Source: Candidatus Tayloriibacteriota bacterium
GTDB lineage: Bacteria; Patescibacteriota; Minisyncoccia; Phycocordibacterales; PALSA-1337
Assembly (NCBI GenBank): GCA_025353045.1
Contig: JANXRK010000017.1
Coordinates: 1 to 18,033 of the forward strand
DNA length: 18,033 bases
Reading direction: 5' to 3'
Shown: one piece after another, positions 1 through 7,025 of the stretch
Numbering within the stretch: position 1 is the stretch's first letter
Layout of the letters: the number at the start of each line of letters is the position of its first letter
Notes under the pieces: generated by a model
The model's input: only the letters and a program-made list of their open reading frames with translations
What the model was told of the DNA's origin: nothing
The model's database searches: none
Made by a program: the position numbers and the translations under genes

Positions 1-4
1 AATC

Positions 5-10
5 TATAAA
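5..10 (+). promoter_or_regulatory. possible -10 element for the glycosyltransferase gene
   Basis: TATAAA lies 8 nt before the ATG at 19, the same spacing seen before several other genes here. The -35 region falls outside the window, so only half of the promoter can be judged. Confidence 0.3.
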
Positions 11-18
11 AACAATCT

Positions 19-735
19 ATGAAAATATCTCTTGTAATACCAGCATATAATGAGGCAAACTATATTGGAGCTTGTCTAGATAATGCCATCAAGAATTCAA
101 ATGGGCGATTCTGTGAGATTATCGTTATCAATAATGCCAGTACCGACCAAACAAAAGAAATAGCCTTATCAAAAGGTGTAAGGGTTGTTGATGAATCGAG
201 AAAGGGTTTGACGAAGGCTCGACAAAGAGGTTTAGTTGAAGCAAGTGGAGATTACATCGCATATGTTGATGCCGATACACATATATCTCCAAAATGGTTT
301 GATACTATCGAGAGATCTTTTAAGCGTAGACCTGATATGGTTTGCCTTAGCGGTCCTTATAGATACTACGATGCCGCTTTTATTCCTAAAACTATAATGA
401 CAGGTTTGTGGTATCTTTCTGCACCACTTACATATAGACTTGTTGGGTATATGGTCTTGGGTGGAAATTTTATTGCAAAAAAGGAAGCCATGTTCTCTGT
501 TGGAGGTTTTGATGAATCAATTGACTTTTATGGTGAAGATACTGATATTGCTCGTCGTCTCAATAAAGCAGGGAAAGTGGTTTTTGATATGAGCTTTTAT
601 GTGCACACATCATGTCGACGTCTGAAGAAAGAGGGAATATTTTTGACAAATTTGAGATATGGCTTGAACTTTATCTGGCAAGTTGTCTTCCATCGACCTT
701 TTACAAAAAAATATAACGATATTAGAAAAATATGA
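19..735 (+). CDS. GT2 family glycosyltransferase
   Basis: A 238-residue cytoplasmic or membrane-associated GT-A glycosyltransferase, expected to transfer a sugar from a nucleotide-sugar donor to a surface glycan or lipid carrier. The N-terminus MKISLVIPAYNEANYIGACL is the classic GT2 Rossmann start. The metal- and donor-binding DxD is D84-A-D86 in 'YVDADTHIS', and an ED catalytic pair lies at E173-D174 in 'YGEDTDIARRL'. Length suits a single GT-A domain with a short amphipathic C-terminus and no obvious transmembrane anchor. The ATG at 19 starts exactly at the conserved fold, and no Shine-Dalgarno site is visible. Its stop overlaps the next start (ATGA), so the two are probably translationally coupled. 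Donor and acceptor cannot be told from sequence. Confidence 0.9.
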   Translation: MKISLVIPAYNEANYIGACLDNAIKNSNGRFCEIIVINNASTDQTKEIALSKGVRVVDESRKGLTKARQRGLVEASGDYIAYVDADTHISPKWFDTIERSFKRRPDMVCLSGPYRYYDAAFIPKTIMTGLWYLSAPLTYRLVGYMVLGGNFIAKKEAMFSVGGFDESIDFYGEDTDIARRLNKAGKVVFDMSFYVHTSCRRLKKEGIFLTNLRYGLNFIWQVVFHRPFTKKYNDIRKI

Positions 736-1238
736 ATTCACAAAAAAAAGCTTTATTTGTTAGTTTATTATTTTTGATTGTTGGTATTGTGGGTACGATC
801 ACGATCGATAATTTTAGTATTTCTTTGCCGTTAATTATTTTCTATTTTACAATTACCATTAATACGTATTTCTCAATCAAACTTTATGCAGGTATTGTGC
901 CAAAGGAAAATGTGCAACAAAAAAATGTTGATGCTCTATTGTTTCTTCTCTATTTGGCACTAGCTTTCACTTTCAATCATGCTCAACTATTTATCTTTCT
1001 CACAGGACTTCTCTTTTCTATTGCAGTTATAAAGTATGCGTTGCTTCTAGGGCGAATAGATTATCAAGATCTTCTCAGGAAAAAAATATGTATCGATATA
1101 CTTGGTGTAATGATGGCGCTTGTGGCCTATGGGATTTTTAGTTTTGGATATACAGAGATTGCGGTGTGGTTTATGGCCGGTATCTTTTGTATTGCGAATA
1201 TATATTTACTTCTTGTTAAACCAATGTATACGATTTAG
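732..1238 (+). CDS. small polytopic membrane protein, function unknown
   Basis: I do not recognise this 168-residue protein. It is strongly hydrophobic, with about five or six membrane segments by eye: residues 8-24, 30-50, 67-85, 86-105, 119-140 and 141-163. Short polar loops separate them, including a K/E/Q-rich loop at 55-66 and a basic loop 'LLRKK' near 114-118. No catalytic motif is visible. It overlaps the glycosyltransferase stop by 4 bp, so it is probably co-expressed and may be a partner in glycan synthesis or export (inference). Its 3' end overlaps the convergent transporter gene by 4 bp, so no terminator fits between them. Confidence 0.75.
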   Translation: MNSQKKALFVSLLFLIVGIVGTITIDNFSISLPLIIFYFTITINTYFSIKLYAGIVPKENVQQKNVDALLFLLYLALAFTFNHAQLFIFLTGLLFSIAVIKYALLLGRIDYQDLLRKKICIDILGVMMALVAYGIFSFGYTEIAVWFMAGIFCIANIYLLLVKPMYTI

Positions 1239-1933
1239 ATTTGTGCAAAACTGATAGCAAGATAGATCACAGTCATACCCATAATAGTAAGAACCGTAGT
1301 CCAAATTGTTGGATGGTTGTGGTGACTTTCTGGTAGAAGATCACTAGCACCGATATAGAGGAAAAATCCTGTGAAAAGGGCCAAGAGTATTCCAAGGGTT
1401 GATTCTGAAACATGGAAGAAGAGGGTTGAGATTACACCGACAACTGGCGCTAACGCATCAACAGCCAGCCATTTAAAAGCTGTTTTCTTTTGACCCCCAC
1501 TTTTCAAAATCATATTTACTGTATTTATTCCATCTGAGAAGTCGTGAGTCAAAACAGCAATTGTGGCAATAAGACCGACTGAAGTAGAAACTTGAAAAGC
1601 CAAACCGATCCCGATTCCATCAAAGAAGCTATGTATAGAAAGACTACTTGCTCCGATAGCGCCGCGATGGTTTTCATGATCGTCGTTATGTGAGTGGAGA
1701 AGGACGAAGCGATCAAGAATCATATAAACCACAAAACCGATAGCTACTATAGTCGTAACATGAGAATTTGCTGAAAGTTCTATGGCTTCTGGAAGAAGAT
1801 CGAAAAAGGCAACACCGATAACTGCTCCAGCACTGAAACCAAGAATAAGATGGAGTTTGTCTTTAAACTTTAAAGCGAAGATTCCACCAAGTAGAGTGCA
1901 AACAAACGCTGCGATACTTATTATGATTAGCAT
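1235..1933 (-). CDS. ZIP family divalent metal transporter
   Basis: A 232-residue ZIP (ZIP/GufA-type) permease that would import zinc or another divalent metal across the cytoplasmic membrane. Seven to eight membrane segments are visible. The metal-site helices carry 'HSFFDGIGIGLAFQ' (H101, D105) and 'LTHDFSDGINTV' (H130, D134), where many ZIPs have HxxxEG/HxxPEG, so Asp replaces the usual Glu. A His/Asp-rich cytoplasmic loop 'HSHNDDHENH' (80-89) and a second His cluster 'ESHHNHP' (202-208) fit metal handling. The ATG at 1933 is the first in frame. The gene diverges from a Fur-family regulator and shares an operator region with it, which points to metal-dependent control, probably zinc. Substrate remains an inference. 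Confidence 0.9.
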   Translation of the reverse strand: MLIIISIAAFVCTLLGGIFALKFKDKLHLILGFSAGAVIGVAFFDLLPEAIELSANSHVTTIVAIGFVVYMILDRFVLLHSHNDDHENHRGAIGASSLSIHSFFDGIGIGLAFQVSTSVGLIATIAVLTHDFSDGINTVNMILKSGGQKKTAFKWLAVDALAPVVGVISTLFFHVSESTLGILLALFTGFFLYIGASDLLPESHHNHPTIWTTVLTIMGMTVIYLAISFAQI

Positions 1934-1942
1934 GATTTTTTT

Positions 1943-1963
1943 AATTGCGAATGGGTCGCAATT
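1943..1963. promoter_or_regulatory. perfect 21-bp inverted repeat, candidate Fur/Zur operator 1
   Basis: AATTGCGA-ATGGG-TCGCAATT is a perfect 8-5-8 inverted repeat ending 9 bp before the transporter start. With the minus-strand promoter proposed here, it lies in the first 30 nt of the zip transcript, where a bound repressor would block elongation. It aligns base for base with a second box at 1996-2016. The length suits a Fur-family dimer site, but the sequence is not one of the well-known Fur or Zur consensus boxes. Confidence 0.6.
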
Positions 1964-1974
1964 ACTAGTACATA

Positions 1975-2003
1975 ACTATAGCTAATTATAATCGTAATTG
2001 CAA
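1975..2003 (-). promoter_or_regulatory. candidate promoter of the zip gene
   Basis: Read on the minus strand: TTGCAA (2003-1998), a 17-bp spacer, then TATAGT (1980-1975). Transcription would begin near 1968 and give a leader of about 35 nt that contains operator 1. TTGCAA is self-complementary and also serves as the -35 of the opposite promoter. Confidence 0.45.
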
Positions 2004-2016
2004 CTTAGTCGCATTT
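1996..2016. promoter_or_regulatory. imperfect 21-bp inverted repeat, candidate Fur/Zur operator 2
   Basis: AATTGCAA-CTTAG-TCGCATTT has the same 8-5-8 layout as the box at 1943-1963, with two mismatched pairs between its arms. It covers the -35 hexamer shared by both divergent promoters, so occupancy would shut off the transporter and the regulator together. The centre-to-centre distance to box 1 is 53 bp, about five helical turns, placing both on the same face of the DNA. Confidence 0.55.
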
Positions 2017-2026
2017 AGAATATAAT
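1998..2026 (+). promoter_or_regulatory. promoter of the fur-family gene, probably leaderless
   Basis: TTGCAA (1998-2003), a 17-bp spacer and a perfect TATAAT (2021-2026) form a strong sigma70-type promoter. The predicted start point, 2032-2034, coincides with the ATG at 2034, so the message would have essentially no 5' leader. Confidence 0.6.
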
Positions 2027-2033
2027 GACCAAT

Positions 2034-2489
2034 ATGAACACAGACGAGTTCGAGATCAGCAAAAAAAACAATAAATTTGGTTATTCAAGTCTCATTAGAA
2101 TGCAAGGAATTCCGATCCTTTTTAAGAATCTTGGATATACGCTGACTAAACCTCGAGAAGCAATCCTAAAAGTCTTATATGAATCTAAAAAACCTTTGAC
2201 TGCAGAGCAAATTAAATCAAAACTATCAAAAATAGATAAAGCTACAATCTATAGAACTCTGGAATATTTTACAGAATTTAGATTGATTCTTAAGATAGAT
2301 TTACGAGGAGACTCATTTTTCTATGAAATGAATGATGCACATCATCATCATATTGTTTGTAGAAAATGTAGAATTATTGAAGAGATAGAGTATTGCGAAT
2401 TGCCAAATCCTATGATTTATTCAAAAAAGTTTTCATTTATTAACGAGCACTCACTTGAATTCTACGGAAAGTGTAAAAATTGTGTATAA
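2034..2489 (+). CDS. Fur-family metalloregulator (Zur/Fur/PerR type)
   Basis: A cytoplasmic winged-helix repressor of 151 residues from the ATG at 2034. An in-frame ATG at 2025 would add three residues but overlaps the -10 hexamer TATAAT (2021-2026), so I prefer 2034. Numbering from 2025, the winged helix spans about 31-95 ('LGYTLTKPREAIL', 'KATIYRTLEYF'). The metal sites are E101, the run H106-H109, H142, and the structural zinc cysteines C112/C115 and C150/C153 ('VCRKC', 'GKCKNC'). It diverges from a ZIP transporter, with two inverted-repeat boxes between the genes, which favours a zinc sensor (Zur). Adjacent thiol-redox and methionine-repair genes leave a peroxide sensor (PerR) possible. 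The residues seen do not separate the subtypes. Confidence 0.9.
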   Translation: MNTDEFEISKKNNKFGYSSLIRMQGIPILFKNLGYTLTKPREAILKVLYESKKPLTAEQIKSKLSKIDKATIYRTLEYFTEFRLILKIDLRGDSFFYEMNDAHHHHIVCRKCRIIEEIEYCELPNPMIYSKKFSFINEHSLEFYGKCKNCV

Positions 2490-2490
2490 T
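2485..2490 (+). promoter_or_regulatory. -10 element before dipZ
   Basis: A perfect TATAAT overlaps the regulator's stop codon and lies 8 nt before the ATG at 2499, predicting a leaderless transcript. I see no convincing -35 at 16-18 bp, so it is a weaker call than the regulator's own promoter. Confidence 0.4.
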
Positions 2491-2498
2491 TATAGTCT

Positions 2499-4055
2499 AT
2501 GACACTGTTACTTATATCGTTTTTAGCAGGAGTTTTAACAGTTTTGGCGCCATGCATATTGCCACTTTTACCAGTTATCGTTGGCGGATCACTTACAGGT
2601 GAAAAAATACATAGGAATAAAGCTTTGACGGTGGTTTTGTCACTTGGCGCTTCAGTTATTATTTTTACACTACTCCTAAAGGTTAGTACTGTTTTTATTA
2701 ATATTCCCCAGAGCCTTTGGATGTGGATTTCAGGTGGAATTATTGTTCTTTTTGGAATTGTGACTGTTTTTCCAAATCTTCTTAATCTCTCAAAGCTCAA
2801 TATGGCTTCAAATAAAGTCATGACTGATGGAATGAAGAAAAATAGTATTTGGGGAGATATTATTATCGGTGCTTCTCTTGGTCCTGTTTTTTCTACATGT
2901 AGTCCGACGTATTTCATTATCTTAGCTACGGTTTTGCCTCAAAGTTTTCTAACTGGTTCGATTTATCTACTCTCATACACTATTGGTCTCTGTATTTCAC
3001 TTTTTATTATTTCTTTTGTTGGTCAAAAGATTATAGAAAAATTGGGAGTTGCTGCTGATACTAACGGATGGTTTAAAAAGACACTTGGAATTATTTTTAT
3101 TCTTGTTGGTCTAGCGATCATTGTTGGATTCGATAAGAAAATAGAGTCGGGTCTTCTGTCTTCAGGTTTTTTTGATGTAACGAAGGTTGAACAAAATCTT
3201 CTCCAAAAACCAAAATTAAAACTAAATCTTGGAAAAGCTCCAGAATTTGTTTCGCCTTCAGGTTATATAAATACTGATGAAAAGCCGATAACATTGGCCC
3301 AGTTTAAAGGTAAAAAGGTGGTGCTACTCGATATTTGGACTTATTCATGTATCAATTGTCAAAGAACATTACCATATGTAAAGCAGTGGTACGACAAATA
3401 TAAAGACCAAGGACTTGTAGTGATTGGAATTCACACACCAGAATTTGGATTTGAAAAAATTCAAGCGAACGTAGAGAAAGCTGTGAAAGATCTCGGTATC
3501 ACATACCCAGTTATCTTGGATAATAATTATTCAACATGGAATGCTTACGGAAATCAGTACTGGCCACGAAAATATCTTATCGATCTCGACGGAAATATTA
3601 TTTATGATCACATTGGAGAAGGGGATTATGATAAGACTGAAATGGCAATCCAAGACGCTCTCAATGTTTCAAAACCTCTAACTCAACCTTCAAATGTTAT
3701 CACCATAAATCCAAACTCTGTTGGAAGTCCTGAACTCTATTTTGGTTCAAGTCGAAATGGAAGCTCCGAAAATAGTAAGGTAAACTTTGTTGGAAAATGG
3801 AATATTAATCCTGAATATTCAGAAAATGTTGAACCAGGATCGATAATTTATACGTATACTGCAAAGAACGTGTATATGGTTGCAAGTGGTGAAAATCAGA
3901 TAGAGGTTTATGTGGATGATGCAAAAATTAAAACAATAGACACAAAAGCTGAAAAACTTTATAATTTAGTTGAAGGAATCGACTATGGAAAGCACAAACT
4001 TAGTCTTAAGATCTTGAAGAAGGGATTAAAAGCCTTTACATTTACTTTTGGATAA
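2499..4055 (+). CDS. dipZ: DipZ-like CcdA-thioredoxin fusion protein
   Basis: A 518-residue membrane protein that should carry electrons from cytoplasmic thioredoxin to an extracytoplasmic thioredoxin domain. Residues 1-205 form a CcdA/DsbD-type domain of about six membrane helices, with the redox cysteines in 'LAPCILPLLP' (C19) and 'GPVFSTCSPTYF' (C134). Residues 225-390 are a TlpA/AhpC-like thioredoxin domain with the active site 'WTYSCINCQRTLP' (C284, C287) and a probable cis-Pro at 'YWPRKY' (P346). Residues 395-518 are a beta-rich C-terminal domain like that of mycobacterial DipZ. All parts are present and in the usual order. It starts 10 bp after the regulator and leads straight into msrA, suggesting a redox-repair operon. 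The direction of electron flow is inferred from the family. Confidence 0.92.
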   Translation: MTLLLISFLAGVLTVLAPCILPLLPVIVGGSLTGEKIHRNKALTVVLSLGASVIIFTLLLKVSTVFINIPQSLWMWISGGIIVLFGIVTVFPNLLNLSKLNMASNKVMTDGMKKNSIWGDIIIGASLGPVFSTCSPTYFIILATVLPQSFLTGSIYLLSYTIGLCISLFIISFVGQKIIEKLGVAADTNGWFKKTLGIIFILVGLAIIVGFDKKIESGLLSSGFFDVTKVEQNLLQKPKLKLNLGKAPEFVSPSGYINTDEKPITLAQFKGKKVVLLDIWTYSCINCQRTLPYVKQWYDKYKDQGLVVIGIHTPEFGFEKIQANVEKAVKDLGITYPVILDNNYSTWNAYGNQYWPRKYLIDLDGNIIYDHIGEGDYDKTEMAIQDALNVSKPLTQPSNVITINPNSVGSPELYFGSSRNGSSENSKVNFVGKWNINPEYSENVEPGSIIYTYTAKNVYMVASGENQIEVYVDDAKIKTIDTKAEKLYNLVEGIDYGKHKLSLKILKKGLKAFTFTFG

Positions 4056-4059
4056 AAAT

Positions 4060-4587
4060 ATGGATAACACTACAAAAACCGCAGTATTTGCTAATGGATG
4101 CTTTTGGTGTACAGAGGCGGTATTTTCTATGCTCAAAGGGGTAACTTCAGTTTTGCCCGGCTACACAGGTGGAAAAACAGAAAATCCAAACTATCACGCT
4201 ATACGTGACCATGCAGAAGCTATTGAAATAAAATACGATCCATCCGTCATCAGTTACGACGATCTATTGTCGGTTTTCTTTAATACGCATGATCCAACGA
4301 CTCTCAATCGCCAAGGAAATGACGTTGGTACTCAGTATCGTTCGGGTATTTTCTATGTAGATCTCGAGCAAAAAGAAAAAGCAGAAAAGCTTGTTGAAGA
4401 ATTAAATGAAACAAAAGCCTACGATAAACCAGTTGTGACTGAAGTACAACCATTAATAAAGTTTTATCCTGGCGAAGAATATCATCGAGAATATTATAAA
4501 AATAATAAGAATCAGCCATATTGCCAACTGGTCATTGCGCCAAAATTGGCTCATTTACAAGAACGATTTGGTAAATTAATTAAATAA
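4060..4587 (+). CDS. msrA: peptide-methionine (S)-S-oxide reductase
   Basis: Reduces the S-epimer of methionine sulfoxide in proteins. From the ATG at 4060 the protein has 175 residues and begins [20 protein letters not shown]; a longer reading from TTG 4048 would overlap dipZ and adds nothing conserved. The catalytic motif GCFWC is intact, as are '[11 protein letters not shown]', '[20 protein letters not shown]' and 'YHREYYKNN', which build the substrate pocket. No signal peptide is present, so it should act in the cytoplasm. It sits 4 bp after dipZ and 1 bp before msrB; together the two reductases cover both sulfoxide epimers. Confidence 0.95.
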   Translation: MDNTTKTAVFANGCFWCTEAVFSMLKGVTSVLPGYTGGKTENPNYHAIRDHAEAIEIKYDPSVISYDDLLSVFFNTHDPTTLNRQGNDVGTQYRSGIFYVDLEQKEKAEKLVEELNETKAYDKPVVTEVQPLIKFYPGEEYHREYYKNNKNQPYCQLVIAPKLAHLQERFGKLIK

Positions 4588-4588
4588 T

Positions 4589-4939
4589 ATGAAAAAATTA
4601 ACGCCAGAACAGGAAAATGTATTAAAGCATAAGGGAACGGAAGCGCCTTTTAGTGGTAAATATGTTCATAAAACAAAAGATGGAACATATAAGTGTATGA
4701 ATTGCGAAAATCCGATCTTCACTTCAGATGCCCAATTTGATTCAGGAACTGGATGGCCAAGTTTTGATAAGGCAATTGCCGGTTCCGTAAAAGAAATTCC
4801 TGATAACGATCATGGAATGAGAAGAATTGAGATTGTGTGCGCAAACTGTAATTCTCATCTAGGTCATGTCTTTGATGATGGACCAACAGAAACGAGCAAG
4901 AGATATTGCATTAATTCAGTTTGTCTTGATCTTCAATGA
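4589..4939 (+). CDS. msrB: peptide-methionine (R)-S-oxide reductase
   Basis: A 116-residue MsrB that reduces the R-epimer of methionine sulfoxide. Structural zinc cysteines are C36/C39 ('KCMNCEN') and C84/C87 ('[13 protein letters not shown]'). 'SGTGWPSF' and 'RYCIN' mark the active site, with C107 catalytic. A further cysteine at C112 ('SVCLDL') replaces the usual small residue of the RYCINSAS motif and might act as a resolving cysteine (inference). No signal peptide is visible. The protein is short but complete, ending just after the last conserved strand. Its TGA stop overlaps the next ATG. Confidence 0.95.
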   Translation: MKKLTPEQENVLKHKGTEAPFSGKYVHKTKDGTYKCMNCENPIFTSDAQFDSGTGWPSFDKAIAGSVKEIPDNDHGMRRIEIVCANCNSHLGHVFDDGPTETSKRYCINSVCLDLQ

Positions 4940-5370
4940 AAAGAACCCTTTTTATCATCTTCGTAATAGCCATCGTTGTTGCAATCGCCCTCTTTTTCTC
5001 TGGCTTTTTTGATAATTCTGTTATTGATATAAAACCTTCAGATAAAAGCAATATCATTCTTGTTACATCACCTATCAAAGATGCTGAAATCGCTTCACCA
5101 CTAACAGTTGCTGGCAGGGCTCGTGGACAATGGTTCTTCGAAGGCAGTTTTCCGTTGGTTCTTCTTGATCCATATGGAAATACTATCGCTGAAGGACACG
5201 CTACCGCTCAAAGTGAATGGACAACAACAGAATTTGTTAAATTTGTTGGAAATCTTCAATTCGATAACTTTATAAAAGGTTCAAAGGGAACTTTAGTTCT
5301 AAAAAAAGACAATCCTTCTGGTTTGCCAGAAAACGATGATTCGATTAGTATTCCAGTTATCTTTAAATAA
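4936..5370 (+). CDS. membrane-anchored Gmad2 Ig-like domain protein
   Basis: A 144-residue exported protein. Residues 5-23 form a hydrophobic signal-anchor, and about 40-143 match the Gmad2 immunoglobulin-like fold, recognisable from '[20 protein letters not shown]', '[17 protein letters not shown]' and the alternating beta pattern. It has no cysteine and no catalytic motif. The domain is known from spore-germination lipoproteins and cell-surface proteins, where it is taken to be a binding or scaffolding module. It overlaps msrB by 4 bp (ATGA) and ends directly at the next ATG, so it is part of the same transcription unit. Its role there is unknown. Confidence 0.8.
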   Translation: MKRTLFIIFVIAIVVAIALFFSGFFDNSVIDIKPSDKSNIILVTSPIKDAEIASPLTVAGRARGQWFFEGSFPLVLLDPYGNTIAEGHATAQSEWTTTEFVKFVGNLQFDNFIKGSKGTLVLKKDNPSGLPENDDSISIPVIFK

Positions 5371-6363
5371 ATGAAAGAATTCGCTCTACAACTCCAAGTA
5401 GAAGTACAAAAGGCAAAGCATATCCTGCTTCATTGTCATGTATCGCCGGATTCTGACAGTATCGGCTCTGCGCTAGCAATGAAACTAGCTCTTGAACAAT
5501 TGGGGAAGAAGGTTACCGTCATTCAGGGTGATGATGCAATTCCTACGGCTTTCGCATTTCCAGGCGTAGAGACAATTGTAAAAAAGAATTTCTTTGAAAT
5601 TGATATTAAAGATTTTGATCTTTTTATAATACTTGATACGGGTTCACTCGATAGGATTTCGATGAAAAGCGAAATTGTCTTTCCACCAGAATTAATGACA
5701 ATTGTTATTGACCATCATATTTCAAATCCTGGCTACGGAAAAATAAATTGGATTGATCCAAAGTATCCATCAGTTACTTCTATGCTCTACGATCTTTTCG
5801 AGCAAATAGGTGTAAAACTAGATCATGACATTGCTTTAAACCTATTTATGGGAATTTATACTGATACAGGAGCATTTCGACATGGCATCAATTCTTCACT
5901 AACTCTAGCAAAGGCCACAGAACTAGCTAAACTAGCTCCAGATTTTCAAAAAACTATTTCTATAATGGAAAATAGTAATAGAAAAGAGGGACTTGTCTTT
6001 GAGGGTCTAGGTCTGTCTTCTTTTAGAACTTTTCTAAATGGCGAAGTAGCAATTTCTTCTGTGAGCCATGAAGATATGGTGAAAAATAATATCTTTAAGG
6101 AGGATACTAGTGGTGGATATATTTCTAATAAAATTAAAAGCGTAAAGGGGGTGATGGTTGGGTTTACACTTATTGAAATCGAAAAGGATGTAATTAGGGT
6201 GAGCGGACGAAGTAATAATCCAAGTAAGTACAATATTGCAAAATTAGCAGAAGTATTTGGTGGTGGAGGACATGCGGCTGCTGCAGGGTTTTATCTAAAG
6301 ATACCTTTGCCTGAAGCAATCGATAAAGTTGTAAAGACAGTTAAAAAAATATATAATCTGTAG
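5371..6363 (+). CDS. DHH/DHHA1 family phosphoesterase, NrnA-like
   Basis: A 330-residue cytoplasmic phosphoesterase of the bifunctional oligoribonuclease/PAP phosphatase group, which degrades short RNA fragments and may dephosphorylate pAp or hydrolyse cyclic dinucleotides. The DHH domain has all metal motifs: 'HCHVSPDSDSIGSA' (H23, D27, D29), 'LDTGSLDR' (D89), 'VIDHHIS' (D114-H115-H116) and 'GIYTDTGAF' (D165). The C-terminal DHHA1 substrate domain ends in 'GGGGHAAAAGF' (297-306). There is no N-terminal membrane or PAS segment, so this is not a GdpP-type enzyme. The ATG directly follows the previous stop. Substrate preference cannot be read from sequence. Confidence 0.9.
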   Translation: MKEFALQLQVEVQKAKHILLHCHVSPDSDSIGSALAMKLALEQLGKKVTVIQGDDAIPTAFAFPGVETIVKKNFFEIDIKDFDLFIILDTGSLDRISMKSEIVFPPELMTIVIDHHISNPGYGKINWIDPKYPSVTSMLYDLFEQIGVKLDHDIALNLFMGIYTDTGAFRHGINSSLTLAKATELAKLAPDFQKTISIMENSNRKEGLVFEGLGLSSFRTFLNGEVAISSVSHEDMVKNNIFKEDTSGGYISNKIKSVKGVMVGFTLIEIEKDVIRVSGRSNNPSKYNIAKLAEVFGGGGHAAAAGFYLKIPLPEAIDKVVKTVKKIYNL

Positions 6364-7005
6364 ATGAATAAAGTATACACAATAATTATTATCGTTATTA
6401 TTTTAGCGGGAATTTATTATATTTGGCCTAAAGAAACAATAGCCCCAGTTCCTATTATGGAAACTTCAACAACGACACCATTAATAACTACGGTAACTAA
6501 GCCAGCAGAAATTAGAAATCTTATGAATACAGTCACAATTGAGACAAATAAAGGAAAGATCGTTTTTGAAACATATGATGCAGATGCACCCAAGGCAGCA
6601 GCGAACTTTATCGAGTTAGCAAATAAAGGCTTTTATAATGGCGTGATCTTTCATCGAGTTATTAAGGGCTTTATGATCCAAGGCGGAGATCCTACTGGAA
6701 CGGGTATGAGCGGTCCGGGATACAAATTTGCTGATGAGTTGAATTCAAATACAGCTTCGTATAAGGCAGGATACGTTCGAGGTACAGTAGCAATGGCAAA
6801 CTCTGGTCCAAACACAAACGGCAGCCAATTTTTTATTATGCATGCTGATTACGCACTTCCTCATAGTTATACAATCTTTGGAAAGGTAATCTCTGGTCTC
6901 GAGGTTGTGGATGCAATAGCAAATTCTGCTACAGGTGCGGGTGATCGTCCTATAGAAAAAATTGTTATGAATAAAGTTACGGTTACTGCAAATCCTGGTA
7001 AATAA
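6364..7005 (+). CDS. membrane-anchored cyclophilin-type peptidyl-prolyl isomerase
   Basis: A 213-residue cis-trans prolyl isomerase, probably acting outside the cytoplasmic membrane on exported proteins. Residues 5-21 form a hydrophobic signal-anchor, 22-53 a Pro/Thr-rich linker, and 54-213 a complete cyclophilin domain. Active-site residues are in 'FHRVIKGFMIQGGDPTGTG' (R98, F103, M104, Q106) and 'GSQFFIMH' (Q155, F156, F157), with 'SYTIFGKV' near the C-terminus. The Trp at the cyclosporin-binding position appears absent, as in many bacterial members. It begins directly after the phosphoesterase stop. Placement with DipZ and Gmad2 suits an envelope protein-folding group (inference). Confidence 0.92.
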   Translation: MNKVYTIIIIVIILAGIYYIWPKETIAPVPIMETSTTTPLITTVTKPAEIRNLMNTVTIETNKGKIVFETYDADAPKAAANFIELANKGFYNGVIFHRVIKGFMIQGGDPTGTGMSGPGYKFADELNSNTASYKAGYVRGTVAMANSGPNTNGSQFFIMHADYALPHSYTIFGKVISGLEVVDAIANSATGAGDRPIEKIVMNKVTVTANPGK

Positions 7006-7025
7006 GTTCATTATCTAAAATAAGA

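Noticed and set aside
1943..1963. Inverted repeat as an intrinsic terminator
   Set aside because: On either strand the hairpin is not followed by a U-run: the minus strand continues into A residues, and the T-run on the plus strand precedes it. Its twin at 1996-2016 fits an operator better.
1782..1985. Plus-strand 67-codon frame over the start of the zip gene
   Set aside because: It is antisense to conserved ZIP sequence and runs through the operator region; the translation has no recognisable feature.
4048..4059. TTG start at 4048 for msrA
   Set aside because: It overlaps the end of dipZ, adds only four residues with no family support, and the ATG at 4060 gives a normal MsrA N-terminus.
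6745..7011. Minus-strand frame inside the cyclophilin gene, and similar antisense frames across the window
   Set aside because: Their translations are low-complexity or Cys/Arg-rich shadows of well-supported genes, with no family motifs and no promoters of their own.
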